Assembly: GCA_021234155.1 (NCBI GenBank)
Contig: JAJEKV010000012.1
Span: forward strand, 4,407,789-4,471,788
Direction: 5' to 3'
Source of the DNA: Isoetes taiwanensis
Taxonomy: Eukaryota; Streptophyta; Lycopodiopsida; Isoetales; Isoetaceae
DNA length: 64,000 nucleotides
Shown here: in pieces, positions 11,453 to 22,194 of the stretch
Position numbering within the stretch: the stretch's first letter is position 1
Layout: the number at the start of each line of letters is the position of its first letter
Made by a program: the position numbers and the translations under genes
Notes under the pieces: model-generated
Told to the model about the DNA's origin: nothing
What the model saw: the letters and a program-made list of their open reading frames with translations, nothing else
Database searches by the model: none

Positions 11453-14288
11453 TTATCCCCGCCTAGTCCAAAACTTAGCCATTAGACCCTCCTTCACCCA
11501 ATCTCTGAGACGCTTCTTGTTAGCATTTAAATCCAAGATATCTAAACCCCACTTTCGCATCCACACCAACCCATCAGCATACCATCCTTTTTCAAATGTT
11601 TCCTTTTGAGCCAAGCGTGGAAGAGCTTCATCATCCATTGTATTCAATTTGCAGAGATAATTCAAAAAGCGATATAAAGCTTCACATTCCAAGGGCATCA
11701 TATCACACTCTGCTAGCATGATCTCATAGGGAGTTTGCATCTTGACCCCTAATTCTGTATGTAAAAACTTTTTCTGCACCTTTTCCAATTTATCCCATAA
11801 GTCCAATGACAAACCTGGTCCCCAAACCTCGCTGCCATATAGCACCACTGTTTATACAAGAGTCTTAATACAAAGTTCTCTTCAGACTGAATTTCCAAAT
11901 ATTCAACTGTCTACACTTTCTATGCAGTGCAAATAAAGCTTTTAGCCCCCCTGTCACACGCTGGTCTATTGTTTGCAACCATCTGAAATTCTTGTCAACC
12001 GTAATGCCAAGGTACTTATAGGAACTAGTAATCTCCACTGGCTGCCCTTTGTATGAAAAACTGTAGCAGTGATCCAACGTGGTACCAAAGAGAACTATCT
12101 TAGTCTTGTTTAAATTTACCTCCAACCCTTTAGCATCACAAAATTTAGCAAGAACATCTAGATGATGCTGCAAACCCACTTGGGTTCGTGACAGCAACAC
12201 AATGTCATCTGCATACAATAAGAGTAAAACAATGTAACCTGCAATAGGCGTTCCTCCTCCTCCATGACCTCGGATCCAGCCTTCTAGCTCATCTATAAAC
12301 AAGCCAAATAGTGTAGGCGAGAGGGGACATCCTTGCTTCACACCAATGTTATTTTCAATATGCTCCCGACTCTCCTCACACAGTGGGAAGGAAAGTTGCA
12401 TGATGACTTTGTCATATAATAGCTTGACTGCATGCCTATATTCCATAGGAATATTTAACTTTTCCAACCTCTCCCATAAGCTAGCCCTTGGTACTTTATC
12501 AAATGCCTTTGTACAATCAACAAAAGCTGCAAAAAGGGGTTTACGCTTGCCTTTTACAGAATCCAACATAGCCCTGAATGTGACCAAGTGATCAGTGGTA
12601 CTTTTCTTTGGTCTAAAACCCGCTTGCCCTTGTGCACGTACCCCATTATTTTCAGCCCATTCCGATATTTTTGATTCCACAATTGTTGCAAAAAGTTTAG
12701 TGAACAGATTGCTTACCATTATCATCCTATAATTTCCAGGATCCTGATCATCACCTGCTTTATAGAGCGGGATCACTCTGTTTCTATACCAATCTGCCGG
12801 GAAGCCCTGTTGAATAGCAGCATTCAATAGATTCACCAGCACTTCAGCCACTTTGGGCCCAGCCCACTTTAGCATCTCAGCTACCATGCCATTTGGATCT
12901 ACAGCCTTGCCGTTTGCTAGCTTTTTAAGGCCTGCCTGAATGTCACTGGCTTGAAATGTGAGCCTACTTGCACTACAATGCAATTCAGTCTCAACCCCTT
13001 CTACATAGTAAAGTTTACGTAAATGTTCAAGAAGTACTCCTGGATCAAGACGCGTTTCCTGCATAGGTGTATGTTTAAGCTTTCGCCAAAACCGCTTTGG
13101 TTCTTTTAACATTTCTGTAACCCACTCCTCTTGCTTCCGCCTAAGAAAAGCGCGTTTTTTGGCCTTGACCAGACGCTTAAATGCTTTCATCAGTTTAATC
13201 CTTCCTGGACCATGCATATGTAAATACTGCCTCCTACTCTCCTTACATTCCTGGTCAAACCAGCCGTTGCAGGGAAGATGTTTTGACCGTCTAGTGGAGA
13301 TAAAGCACTCTTTTACAATGTCCGAAACAAAATTCACCAGCATAATATTCATGTCACATACATCTATGGGCCAGCTTACCTGTTCACATTTCTCCTCACA
13401 TAATTTTTCATAAATAGCACTTTTACGGTGAGACATATAGATCTTCCATGGCACTTGCGATGACTTCATCCCATGTAAATATGTTACCTTCTTGATAAGG
13501 ATTTGCAACAAGATAGGAGCATGATCTGATTCACTACGGAAATCACCTACTTGGAAGGAGTGCACAAACTCTTTCAAACATGCACCTGCAAGCATATAAT
13601 CAACAACACTCTTGCCTTTGCAAGTATATTTTCCTGTTCCAGGGTAGTCCTTCATCCCATTATATATTAATAAATTCAAGGCGCTACACAAATTCAACAG
13701 ATGTTGCCCTATACCTGTCTTGTTAATGTCCTCAGATATTCGAAACCATCCAGCGTTTGCTAAATCAGCATCATCCAACTCATCCACCCACAAAGGGTCT
13801 CTATCTGGTTTTAAAATTGGGGCTTGTTTACTCCCTGTACGTGCATTGAAGTCACCAACTAAAATTATATCCCATGTAGGCATCAGCTCCATGGCAGCAT
13901 TCTCAATTTGCTGAAAAGGATAATCCATGTCCAACTTATACTGTGTATATGTCTCTTTCTTATGGGGAGGAAAATAGCAACCTGCTATGTAAGTGGGTCT
14001 GAGCACACCCGGTAGAGCAATCCAAATACATTGCATAGTACATTTATGATCGAGCACAACCACCGATTGCTTAAGTTCAGTTCTGATATAACAAGCAATG
14101 CCACCATAACCACGCCCTCTCCATCCCTTCTCATGCCAAACAGATTTAACAATAATAAAGCCAGGAATTTCTGGTAAGCCCGCCTCCTCGTGCTCCCATG
14201 TTTCTAGAAAAAATAGTACATCCACAGAATTGAGAACATCTCCCATTGTTAACACTTTTTCTTGTGATAACTGGCATATGTTCCACAC
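11453..14288 (-). CDS. LINE B ORF2: APE-type endonuclease-reverse transcriptase, one frameshift
   Basis: An 807-codon open frame (11865-14288) continues after a frameshift into 131 codons (11453-11848). The N-terminal EEP endonuclease has the catalytic Glu in FLETWEHE (residue about 29), GDFNARTG (about 145-152) and SDHAPIL (about 257). RT motifs follow: NYRMIMVSNLFTKLFATI, QAGFRPKKSTTDHLVTF, AAFVDCTKAFDKVP, GVKQGCPLSPTLFGLFIDEL and LLLYADDIVLLS. The second piece starts with VLYGSEVWGPGL. Further C-terminal sequence down to about 11040 is degenerate. The first codon in frame is GTG within VWNI; other copies suggest initiation a few codons upstream or at the equivalent MAWNI. It would nick target DNA and prime cDNA synthesis. 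No RNase H domain was seen. Confidence 0.88.
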
Positions 14289-14299
14289 TAAAACCCTGA

Positions 14300-14530
14300 T
14301 GGCCCCTATTCATCAACTACTACTTTCCCCTCTTTTCCAAAGACGCTTTCTTGTTTTCTTGCCTAGCTTCTTTCATTTTTGCATTTCCCCTTTCCATTGT
14401 GCATACCGCTTCTTATGTGTCCCTCGCTCAAACCAAATCTTCCGTCCTTTTAGCATGCCTCTTTGCTCAAGATCTTTGCTTATCATCTCTATTTGAGTAA
14501 TTTGACAATAATATTTCTTGCTGGGTTTTT
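14300..14530 (-). pseudogene. LINE B ORF1 C-terminal remnant
   Basis: Reading the minus strand upstream of ORF2, GMLKGRKIWFERGTHKKRYA and, after a frame break, KKASLEKRGKVVVDE match the ORF1 C-terminus of LINE C (GMLKGKNTNVWLNDDLTK; KKAYWRRGKVIIEGEDE). The ORF1 product is expected to be an RNA-binding chaperone. The remnant is truncated at about 14530, where the junction microsatellite begins, and is frameshifted near 14370. Confidence 0.7.
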
Positions 14531-14555
14531 TCATATGCTTATTAAACATCTGGTT

Positions 14556-14633
14556 TTATATATATATATATTATATATATATATTAGATATATATATATT
14601 CTATATAGAGAGATATATATATATAGAGATCAT

Positions 14634-14698
<65 letters not shown>
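14556..14698. repeat. compound microsatellite (TA)n-(GA)n at the LINE B/LINE C junction
   Basis: An imperfect (TA)n tract (14556-14630) passes into (GA)n (14632-14698), which abuts the GTGAA repeats of the LINE C 3' tail. The arrangement parallels the (CA)n-(GA)n tract at the A/B junction. Confidence 0.93.
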
Positions 14699-14700
<2 letters not shown>

Positions 14701-14906
14701 GAAGTGAAGTGAATTTATTACGCCTATTTAGACCATCGTGTCCATTAGACGTCACTCAAGTACAGATTCATATGTAAACATATTATAATCTGAAGTCCAA
14801 TAGATGTTCCCCATTGGACCGCTTCTACTCTCCTTCCTCCAAAATATCAACCAACATAAACGTGATATTTTAACTTTTAATGATTCGCTCTCTCAAGTCT
14901 GTCATA

Positions 14907-17900
14907 TCAATAATAAAGTCTGCTAGAATATGAGGTGATAACGTAAAAAACTGTACCAGGCTGAAACACATATCGCATATCTGTCACGCAATGCCTGATA
15001 AGCTGGGCACCGCAGGATAGCATGAGTCTCATCCTCCGTCTCATCGGCTCCACAGACTCTACATACTCTAAAGTCTCGGTGTACCATATACCACCTACCG
15101 ACCTCCACGTCCAAGTGATGCGCACTTAGTCGCATTCTACAGATGGCATGCCTCTTTTTTAGAGATATATCAGCATTAAGGTATTGCGCAGCCTGCAGCG
15201 CGGGATTCATGATCTCCTGTAGCATTGCATTTTAGTCCCTGGGCTATGCCAGGTACGCATCAGTATGCATTGCTCAACCCATTCACGAATTCTCTTCTTA
15301 TTTTGTGCTAGGTCCTCAATTCTAATCCCCCATTTACGCATCCAAACCAGTCCATCAGCGTACCATCCTGTGTAAAAGGTTGCCCTTTGTGCCAAGCGCG
15401 GATAGTCATTATCATGCATCTCTCCCAATTTACTGAGGTATGTAAGGTATCGGCATAGTGCTTCCCCTTCAAGCTGTAACATGCCACTTTCTACTAATAT
15501 CATTTCATAGGGTGTCTGGGTTTTCACACCCAACTCACTATGAAGAAACCTTTTTAGCACTTTTTCAATTTTTTTCCACCCATCTAGAGACAAGCCAGGC
15601 CCCCATACCTCACAGCCATATAAAACCACTGATTGGACTAAAGCTAGGAAGAGCATTTTTTTTAGGCTGAATCTATAGATCTCACCCTTTGCACACCTTC
15701 TTTGCATAGCAAAGAGGGCTTTAATCCCCCCATTCACCCTTTGGTCCACTGTTCTATTCCACCTGTAACTTTTATCCACTATCAATCCAAGGTATTTATA
15801 TTCTTTCACAATCTCCACCGGATGTCCTCCGTAAGTGAATGCATATCCATCATCTACTGTAGTGCCAAAGATCATTATCTTAGTTTTGTTCAAATTCACC
15901 TGCATGCCCATGGTAGCACAGAAAGCCTCAAGGACCCTTAGATGTCTTTGCATGCCTTTGCAACTTCTAGACAACAAAACACTATATCATCCGCGATAGA
16001 GGAGCAAAGGATATTACATATCCCAAGCATCATACCGCCTCCTCCCGAGACACAATCCATTTTTCCAGTGTCATCAATAAATATACCAAACAAGGTAGGA
16101 GACAAGGGGAGCCTTGCTTAACTCCCATATTACTATGAACTTGTGTTACGCAAGATTCAAAATATGGCGCAGAATAGTTGAACAACTACCTTATCATACA
16201 ACATTTTGATGACTTCTCTTAATGGCACAGTATTCCCACCGGTCCATTGCCTTCCACGATTCTCTCGTCCACCATATCAAAGGCTTTAGTATAGTCTACA
16301 AAACATGCAAATAGAGGCTTTCGGTCCCCTTCACAAGATCAATCATTGCTCTGAGAGTTACTAGATAATCGATTGTGCATCTTTTTGGTCTAAATCCAGC
16401 TTTTGCCCAATCCTTATCTTCCTTCTCCTACCACTTATCTTGCGCCAATGATATTAGCAAACAATTTAGCAAAAAGATTACTTACCATTATCATGCGATA
16501 GTTATCGGGGTCGCCTCACACCGCTTTATATATAGGAACCACTCTATTTATTTGCCGTGTCGGTAGGGAACCCTTCCTTACGCCCGCGTGAAAAGTTCAA
16601 CCACCTTTTCAAGCAAATTTCCAAATTCATTTAAGCATTTCGCTAATAAGCCCTAATTATCAACAATTTTTCCATTTGCCAGCTTAGTAATTCCTTCTGA
16701 CACTTCATCCAAAGTGAATTGCATATTACAGCTTGCTATAGTGTTCCCCCCGGAGGCCCCTTCGACATTATATAATTTGTGCACTTGATTAAGCAATGCA
16801 TTAACATCTAGAGGAGAAGTCCTCTTTGGTGCCTCCTTCATCTTCTTCCGAACTTCCGGGTTCTTTGATCAATTTTAAAACAAAAATCTTCCCCTCAAGT
16901 CGCTTCAAAATGCCCTTTTCTTACTTCTGGTCAGGTACTTAAATTCTCGAATGAGTTTCGCCCTCTCTGACCCATGTGCTTGCTTATATTGGTTCCGCTT
17001 TATCCTACATTCTGCATCAAACCAGCCATTGCAAGGGAATTTCTTTATCTCCATGGTGGAGACAAAGCATTTACAAGCTTATATCAACAAGCATAGAGGT
17101 CAACACCTCGCCATACTCCCTCGACATCCGATGGCCAAGTCAGATTCGACCGCTTTGCACATTTGCTCATATAATTCACGCTTATTAAAATTAAGATAGA
17201 TATACTGGTTTCTACCTTGTACCTTTGATTTTTGCCTCGGCTCCATGAAACTTCGATGTGCAATGATTGGAGCATGATCCCATTCAAAATGGTTTATCCA
17301 TTACTACAAAGGAGCATATATTTTCTGCAAAAGCGGGCGAGGCAATAAGGTAATCAACTACGCTTACCCCTTTGCAGGTGTACATCTTCCCTGCACTCAG
17401 AAATCATTAGTACCATTGTAAATTGATAAGCTTAAGCCACCGCAAAAGTTCAAGATGATGCCCCATAGTCATGGCCACTTATCCATATCTAGTGATTTTC
17501 CGCCCACCCCGATAGCTCTAGCTCAAAATCGTCCATGTGTTCCATCCATATCGGCTCTCCTCGCTATCACTTATCAAATCCGGCTTTTATTATTCCGTCC
17601 GCATTAAAATCACCCAATAGAATCACATTACCCAATGCCATTAACTCAAAGACTATCCTGTTCCAGCTTTTGCAACGGTTCTTTCATGTCCAATCCATAT
17701 CTTTTGTAATGATTCAGACATCCGTAGGAGGGAAGCAGCAAATGCAATGCTTTTTTTATTGTCCATACCAGGAAGCTCTATCCATATATATTGTTTGCTC
17801 TCCTTTTACAATCACTTTTGCCAAGTGTACAAATTCATTCGATATAGCAAGCAATGCCCCCAAAACCCTTCCCTTCCAGCTTCTTCATCCATATAGAGTG

Positions 17901-18050
17901 CAAAATGGTAAAGTCTGGGATGTCTGGAAGCCCGCATTCTTCATGTTCCCATGTTTCTGTGAAGAATACCATATCTACTGATGCCAGAACATCAGCCATC
18001 TGCTCAACTTTTTTGAGCGTTAGATGGTTAATGTTCCACGCCATAACCCT
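14907..18050 (-). pseudogene. LINE C ORF2 remnant, heavily frameshifted
   Basis: Pieces in order: MAWNINHLTLKKVEQMADVL (endonuclease start, 18044), FFTETWEHEECGLP, a decayed stretch from about 17830 to 15980 with traces of endonuclease and RT motifs, then an open 256-codon frame at 15207-15977 (NLNKTKIMIFGTT, GLIVDKSYRWNRTVDQRVNGG, SVVLYGCEVWGPGLSL) and a Cys-rich end at 14923-15225 (CRVCGADETEDETHAILRC). The ORF2 ATG lies about 20 bp after the ORF1 stop, showing the native ORF1-ORF2 spacing of the family. Not functional as written. Confidence 0.85.
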
Positions 18051-18065
18051 GATGGTCTTTATTTC

Positions 18066-18375
18066 CTATTCATCCTCCCCTTCAATTATTACTTTACCCC
18101 GACGCCAGTATGCTTTCTTTCCTGCAATTTTTGCTTCCTTGATTGATTTCAGCTGTTCCCTGTATTCCTGCAGTTGGCTTTTTGTGAGATCATCATTTAG
18201 CCAAACATTTGTGTTTTTCCCCTTCAACATGCCTTTCTTCTTTAATACATTAATTTTATCGCCTCTAGAGCGAAATTTTACAATCACAGGCCTCCCTTGA
18301 GCATTTGGCTTCCCTACTCTAAAAGCCTCTATAATGCCTGCATCCAAGATTTCTAGCTGATGCTCACAGAAATGA
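18066..18375 (-). pseudogene. LINE C ORF1 C-terminal half (RNA-binding protein)
   Basis: About 93 to 100 codons ending in a Lys/Arg-rich region: AFRVGKPNAQGRPVIVKFRS, GMLKGKNTNVWLNDDLTKSQ, AKIAGKKAYWRRGKVIIEG. The layout resembles L1 ORF1p-like (Transposase_22-type) proteins, an RRM-like fold followed by a basic C-terminal domain, which bind LINE RNA. The homologous ORF1 of LINE X at 63221-63617 reads AYRIGRKGEGTRNILVKCAS and WINDDLTKTQFEQRKSDILR. The frame is cut at about 18375 by the 5' truncation. Confidence 0.8.
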
Positions 18376-18434
18376 AGATCCCAAGGTGGGGAGAACCTCG
18401 ATGTTGCGGACAGATCATTTTAAGGTGGGGAGAA
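18376..18434 (+). other. 3' internal end of LTR element with duplicated polypurine tract
   Basis: The purine tract AAGGTGGGGAGAA occurs twice, at 18383-18395 and at 18422-18434. The second copy directly precedes the TG of the LTR at 18435, the normal position of the plus-strand primer (PPT). Only about 60 bp of element interior remains before LINE C sequence begins. Confidence 0.75.
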
Positions 18435-19934
18435 TGTGACGTTCCAGCATAACATGCGGTATGAATACGTATATTATACTGACACGTCACTAGTACATGT
18501 CGACTCAGACGACATGTACACGGCGACCGTAAAGGGTAGTACCCTAGGGTACAACCTTGTGAACCATTATATTGCACATGTTAAGGCCACATGTGAATAT
18601 AATATATTTTGCCATGTGGCAATAGCCCATTGACCAAAAGGGCCCAGCCCTAAAATTCGTGGGAGGGGCATAAACCCTAAAAGGGAAACCCTTTCGGTTT
18701 CCAGCCCCTATAGGTCGGATTGGAGCAGCATTGGACGCCATTTCGCCAAGAGTAGCAGAAGAATCGAATTCCTAGGTTGCAGCTCGATCCAAGACCCGCC
18801 AGCCTCGAATCCAAAGCGTGGGACGCTTTTGAGGAGTGGGAGCCAAGAAGCTGGGTTAGTGGTTGATCCGATAGTTAGATCCGAAGTTTTCAGCCCCTCA
18901 TTCCATAGGGATTAGTATCCATTCTTAGCTATAGGAAGAGCCCCACAGCCTAAGAATGATAAACACTAACAAAGGAACCTAACCATGTATGATTAGGTAG
19001 ATTAGAATAGATGTATTCTATTATTTTAGTTCCATTGTGTTGATGTTTTGACATTCTATCGCCACTCTTGTGTATTGGGAAGGGGGGTAGAGACCCAGAG
19101 CCTAAGTAGATGGATGATCCTAGTTTTAGCCCATTAATTCCTAATTAATGCGGCCTGTGCCGCCTGGCTGTGGGTGGCGGAGCTAGACCGGGCGACAAGG
19201 GAGGGCTTGTCTAATCACGCTTGATCCCTCCGGCATGTAGCGGCCAGGGGAACGTTGTGAGCTAGGCCTAATACCTGCACTGCGTGAGGGCGGGGGTATG
19301 GGCTCGACACCTCTTGGGTGATGAGTCATCTTCTAGGGGTTCAAGTCGTATACGAGCAGTGGCTCTCTAGCTCGCCTGTGATTGGCATGAACCTTCTAGA
19401 GGGGAGTGATCTCCTCCTGCCTCATCGGGGGCGGGGAGATGCAACCCGATAGTAGTAGCCCCTCCGCTATTCACCCTGGAGAAGTTACGGTCGGGGCTCC
19501 AATACTTTTCAGCCTATCTGCAAAGTATGCATGTGAGGGGCGGATGGAGTGGACTACCCAACTGCCACGTTCCTATGCCCGATAAAATCCATTTTGCCAT
19601 GAATTACATCGCATTGTTATCCTGAGACCCAAGCCGTCGGTTTTCCCCATGAGTCCGAGCCCGGGTAGGATCTTCCCCATGTTATGTTGATGTACTGATG
19701 TGTTGTTGCAGCTACTGATTGATGTCATGTGCTCATGTTTGCTTACGCTTCCGCAGCTAGGACGATCCCGAGGGAGACGGGATGAATGACACGTCCATTC
19801 TTCCCCGTCGGGCTCTTGGCCACCATCAAGGGCCCGATGTTAGGTGGACGGCCTCATGTCGTGGCGAATCTTTGGTTTGAGGATGATCTCCGGTTTGTAT
19901 CTGATCGGGCATCGATATGAGCCGGGCCGCCACA
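18435..19934 (+). mobile_element. 3' LTR (about 1.5 kb) of an LTR retrotransposon
   Basis: It begins TGTGACGTTCC directly after a PPT and ends ...CCACA, giving TG...CA termini. An inverted, highly similar copy lies at 53925-55476; the first 300 bp differ at only a handful of positions and small indels. A hairpin based on TACATGTCG/CGACATGTA lies near 18495-18520. Downstream is LINE X sequence starting with the codons for TEALCRLL. The element is probably Ty3/gypsy-like judging by the PPT and long LTR, but no pol gene is visible to confirm that. The ORF beginning at 19844 starts inside the LTR and only becomes meaningful after 19934. Confidence 0.8.
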
Positions 19935-20632
19935 CTACTGAAGCTCTCTGCAGGTTGCTACGCTATGTGTGCAAGGTTTTGTACGATATGCCAGTCAATA
20001 GTTTGCCCAGACATGCTCTAGAAGAAACCAGGAATAAAGGATGGTATGCGGATGTTACTAAGTGGCTTGTGAAATGGGGGATGAATATTGATGAGTTGTG
20101 GATGCACAAGAAAGATATTGATAGCTGGGTTAAGACGAGTTTTCTAAATAAGTCATGGAGCGTGCCGGCTGTAAAGAAAGAATACTATAAGAATCACGTG
20201 AATCCCTCTTTTCAGGAAGCACAATATCTCAGGGAACCCATATCAGTGAAGTACAGGCAAGCAATTGCTAGAATCCGGTTAAGCTCACATCATCTTGGTG
20301 TAGAAGTTGGGAGATGGGCGGACATTGCACATGAATATAGATGTTGTAAAATATGTGATGCAGGGGTAGTGGAGGATGAGGCGCATGTTTTGCTCTTTTG
20401 TGATGCCTATTCCGATATAAGAGCAAAGTATGGGATTGATGTGGATTCACTTAGTGATTTTTCTCGGTACCGAGGTTCATGTATTGGAGGGTGTACTGTT
20501 GAGATTCTTAAGCATAGAGAGGAATGGTTGAAAAGAAAAAATGTGGAGGAGATAGATGTAGAGGAGCCCAGTGTATTATTCTCAGAGGATGCACTGGATG
20601 ATTTGTTTTATGACTTTGATTGTGATGTGTAA
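19935..20632 (+). pseudogene. LINE X ORF2 C-terminal part (3' half of a split LINE)
   Basis: From TEALCRLLRYV the frame matches the ORF2 C-terminus of LINEs A-C (GWYADVTKWLVKWGMNIDEL; ARIRLSSHHLGVEVGRWADI; the Cys motif CKICDAGVVEDEAHVLLFC). It begins exactly at the codon where the LINE X 5' part ends at 55477 on the other strand. The 5 bp after the LTR (CTACT, 19935-19939) correspond in the LINE to the 5 bp CGGCT preceding the other LTR. The fragment has no RT domain; it is the tail of a LINE interrupted by the LTR element. It is uninterrupted up to its native TAA. Confidence 0.85.
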
Positions 20633-20680
20633 ACGTCTCATAGTCCTGGCGGTCTCGAAGACGTAATAATAAATTTCATT

Positions 20681-20750
<70 letters not shown>
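20633..20750 (+). other. LINE X 3' terminus: stem-loop, AATAAA, TTTCA repeats, (CT)n tail
   Basis: Immediately after the stop codon, ACGTCT (20633-20638) and AGACGT (20659-20664) form a 6-bp stem around a 20-nt loop. AATAAA follows at 20668-20673, then two TTTCA units and a (CT)n run to about 20748. The same order occurs in LINEs A and C with sense-strand G-U pairs that preserve the stem. Confidence 0.85.
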
Positions 20751-20818
20751 GTTAGCCACATGCTCCAATTTTTTTTATACGACGAGAAATAAAAAAAATA
20801 TCGTATGTGTTCCGAGAT

Positions 20819-20844
20819 GGACGAGAGACAAATGTCTCTCGTCC
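20819..20844. repeat. perfect 12-bp inverted repeat
   Basis: GGACGAGAGACA, a 2-nt AA spacer and its exact reverse complement. It stands alone between the LINE X tail and the small-gene cluster. It could be a hairpin or terminator-like element; no function can be assigned. Confidence 0.6.
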
Positions 20845-21021
20845 TCTAACTGGCCCGTTAGGAGGGAGATCCACCAGAAAGGGAGGGAATCCACCGGGAT
20901 TTTTCTTCCCGCCTCTTCCTTGGCGCCAGCTCCAAGCTCAAATTATCCCATAAAGCAGAGTTTCATTAAAGTTGGAATTCTGAAGACAAGTTGGAATAAT
21001 TTTTATATAGTATACCTTGGA

Positions 21022-21165
21022 GGGTTATGTATACCTCAATACTTATAGTATGGTTATGTGTATTACATAAGGTTATGTATACATGTGTATACTAGTATAC
21101 CTCAATACTTATAGTACGGTTATGTGTATTACAAAAGGTTATGTATACCTGTTGTATACTAACAC
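21022..21165. repeat. tandem duplication of about 70 bp
   Basis: Two copies of a block starting 'atacctcaatacttatagta' and running through 'ggttatgtgtattac' and 'aaggttatgtatac' lie back to back with few differences. Confidence 0.8.
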
Positions 21166-21209
21166 AACCAGATTACAATAAGATAACAAGTACTATTATT
21201 CTTCTATTA

Positions 21210-21452
21210 TTACTCTGAATGATCAGAACTAGCAGAAGGCGCTCCAGAGATCCTTTCGATCATGAACATATGATACTCCCTATTCCACAGGAGATGGATG
21301 ATAACATCAACGGGATCAGGATAATGGCGAGGATTGAGAGCAACAGTGGTGAGCCAGTCTTCAAGCGGTATATCTCGCTCGCGACACCGCTTGAAGTCCT
21401 CATGATTCATCTTGCAAGTGATAGAATCACGTTCAAGACCAGAATACGTCAT
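21210..21452 (-). CDS. small-protein family member 1 (80 aa), unknown function
   Basis: An 80-codon single-exon frame. It aligns without gaps to family member 3 over ITCKMNHEDFKRC versus IKCSMSHSDLVGC and continues to ...RxxxLxxxL, then a conserved hydrophobic segment (VIIHLLW versus VMIHLIW) and ISG before an acidic/Ser-rich end. The conserved I-x-C-x-M-x-H-x-D-x3-C core suggests a small helical domain with paired Cys. An upstream in-frame Met at 21512 exists, but ATG 21452 is chosen because it gives exactly 80 aa like member 3 and lies 52 bp from a TATA box (21497-21504). It is divergent to member 2 across a 238-bp intergenic region. No known family is recognised. Confidence 0.6.
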   Translation of the reverse strand: MTYSGLERDSITCKMNHEDFKRCRERDIPLEDWLTTVALNPRHYPDPVDVIIHLLWNREYHMFMIERISGAPSASSDHSE

Positions 21453-21496
21453 AGCTAGACGGAGGCCAATGTTGCTGCACTCGGCAATTTGATGTA

Positions 21497-21522
21497 TATT
21501 TATACCCACCAAAATTATTGAT
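21497..21522 (-). promoter_or_regulatory. promoter of member 1: ATCAATAATTTT plus TATA box
   Basis: On the minus strand ATCAATAATTTT (21522-21511) is followed after 6 nt by TATAAATA (21504-21497). The upstream 24-bp block 'tatacccaccaaaattattgatgg' is directly repeated at 21501-21524 and 21527-21550. The same 12-mer precedes the TATA boxes of members 2 and 3. Confidence 0.55.
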
Positions 21523-21628
21523 GGTATATACCCACCAAAATTATTGATGGTATATACATAGAAATTATTGGATCATATACATACTTGTATGGTACTCGTA
21601 CATACCCAATAATTTTGCTGCAGTGGAC

Positions 21629-21654
21629 ATCAATAATTTTACTTGACTATAAAA
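21629..21654 (+). promoter_or_regulatory. promoter of member 2: ATCAATAATTTT plus TATA box
   Basis: ATCAATAATTTT (21629-21640), a 7-nt spacer, then TATAAAA (21648-21654), 43 bp before the ATG at 21691. The block from the motif to the ATG is nearly identical to that of member 3. Confidence 0.55.
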
Positions 21655-21690
21655 GTAGCTCCATTCGGTGGTAGAGGTCATTCATCTCCC

Positions 21691-21928
21691 ATGGCTTCCT
21701 TGCCTGATCGTCCGGAGAACATCCGAACCATCAAGTGCTACATGAGCTACAATGATCTGTATGATTGCGCAATAAAGAGTGTCAAGATGGATCCATGGCT
21801 GCAATCCAAAGAAGCCTGCGAGTGCTTGCAGGAAGCTCACTCGTGTTGTGATCCACCTATATTGGCTTCCTGATCAGGAGATCTATGAGCTGAATGCCAT
21901 CACCGCAGCAGGTGTTGATGATGAGTGA
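21691..21928 (+). pseudogene. small-protein family member 2, single frameshift
   Basis: The first frame reads MASLPDRPENIRTIKCYMSY and NDLYDCAIKSVKMDPWL, clearly homologous to member 3 (IKCSMSHSDLVGC, LLLDPYL). It stops at 21871-21873. In another frame the expected C-terminus continues (RVVIHLYWLPDQEIYEL) to TGA at 21926-21928, so a one-base indel near 21820-21850 splits the gene. The total length corresponds to about 79 codons, matching the 80-aa paralogues. The mutation may be real or a consensus error. The upstream 60 bp and the downstream 'aggatata..aatataagca' region are shared with member 3, indicating local duplication. Confidence 0.6.
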
Positions 21929-22132
21929 ATCAGTGATGATCTGTATACCTGTTAAGGATATAATAATATAAGCACTTATGATTTGTGTATCTGTTAAGGA
22001 TATATATAATATAAGCAGAGTGAATATTAGTTGATGTATAGAATCTGAGTACATGATAGAATCATACCTGTACGAGTACATGATACTTGTATACGTTCAA
22101 TGATGGCGCTACAGTCCACCCCAATAATTCAC

Positions 22133-22159
22133 ATCAATAATTTTACTTCTCTATAAAAA
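22133..22159 (+). promoter_or_regulatory. promoter of member 3: ATCAATAATTTT plus TATA box
   Basis: ATCAATAATTTT (22133-22144), a 7-nt spacer, then TATAAAAA (22152-22159), 43 bp before the ATG at 22195. The spacing to the ATG is identical to that of member 2. Confidence 0.55.
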
Positions 22160-22194
22160 CAGCTCCATTCGGGGCTAGAGGTCATTCATCTCCC

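Larger units (their letters stand above)
14699..18375 (-). mobile_element. LINE C: 5'-truncated microsatellite-tailed LINE
   Basis: The sense 5' end is inside ORF1 (about 18375), next to the 3' terminal region of the LTR element. The 3' end shows a stem-loop (arms 14747-14752 and 14720-14725), AATAAA, TTCAC repeats (14699-14715) and a CT tail. ORF1 C-terminus, ORF2 endonuclease and RT are all recognisable but the centre is heavily mutated. Confidence 0.85.

Noticed and set aside
18435-18741. Small ORFs repeated in both 1.5-kb LTRs (also near 55278-55484)
   Set aside because: Conserved between the copies only because they lie in LTRs; not evidence for a gene.
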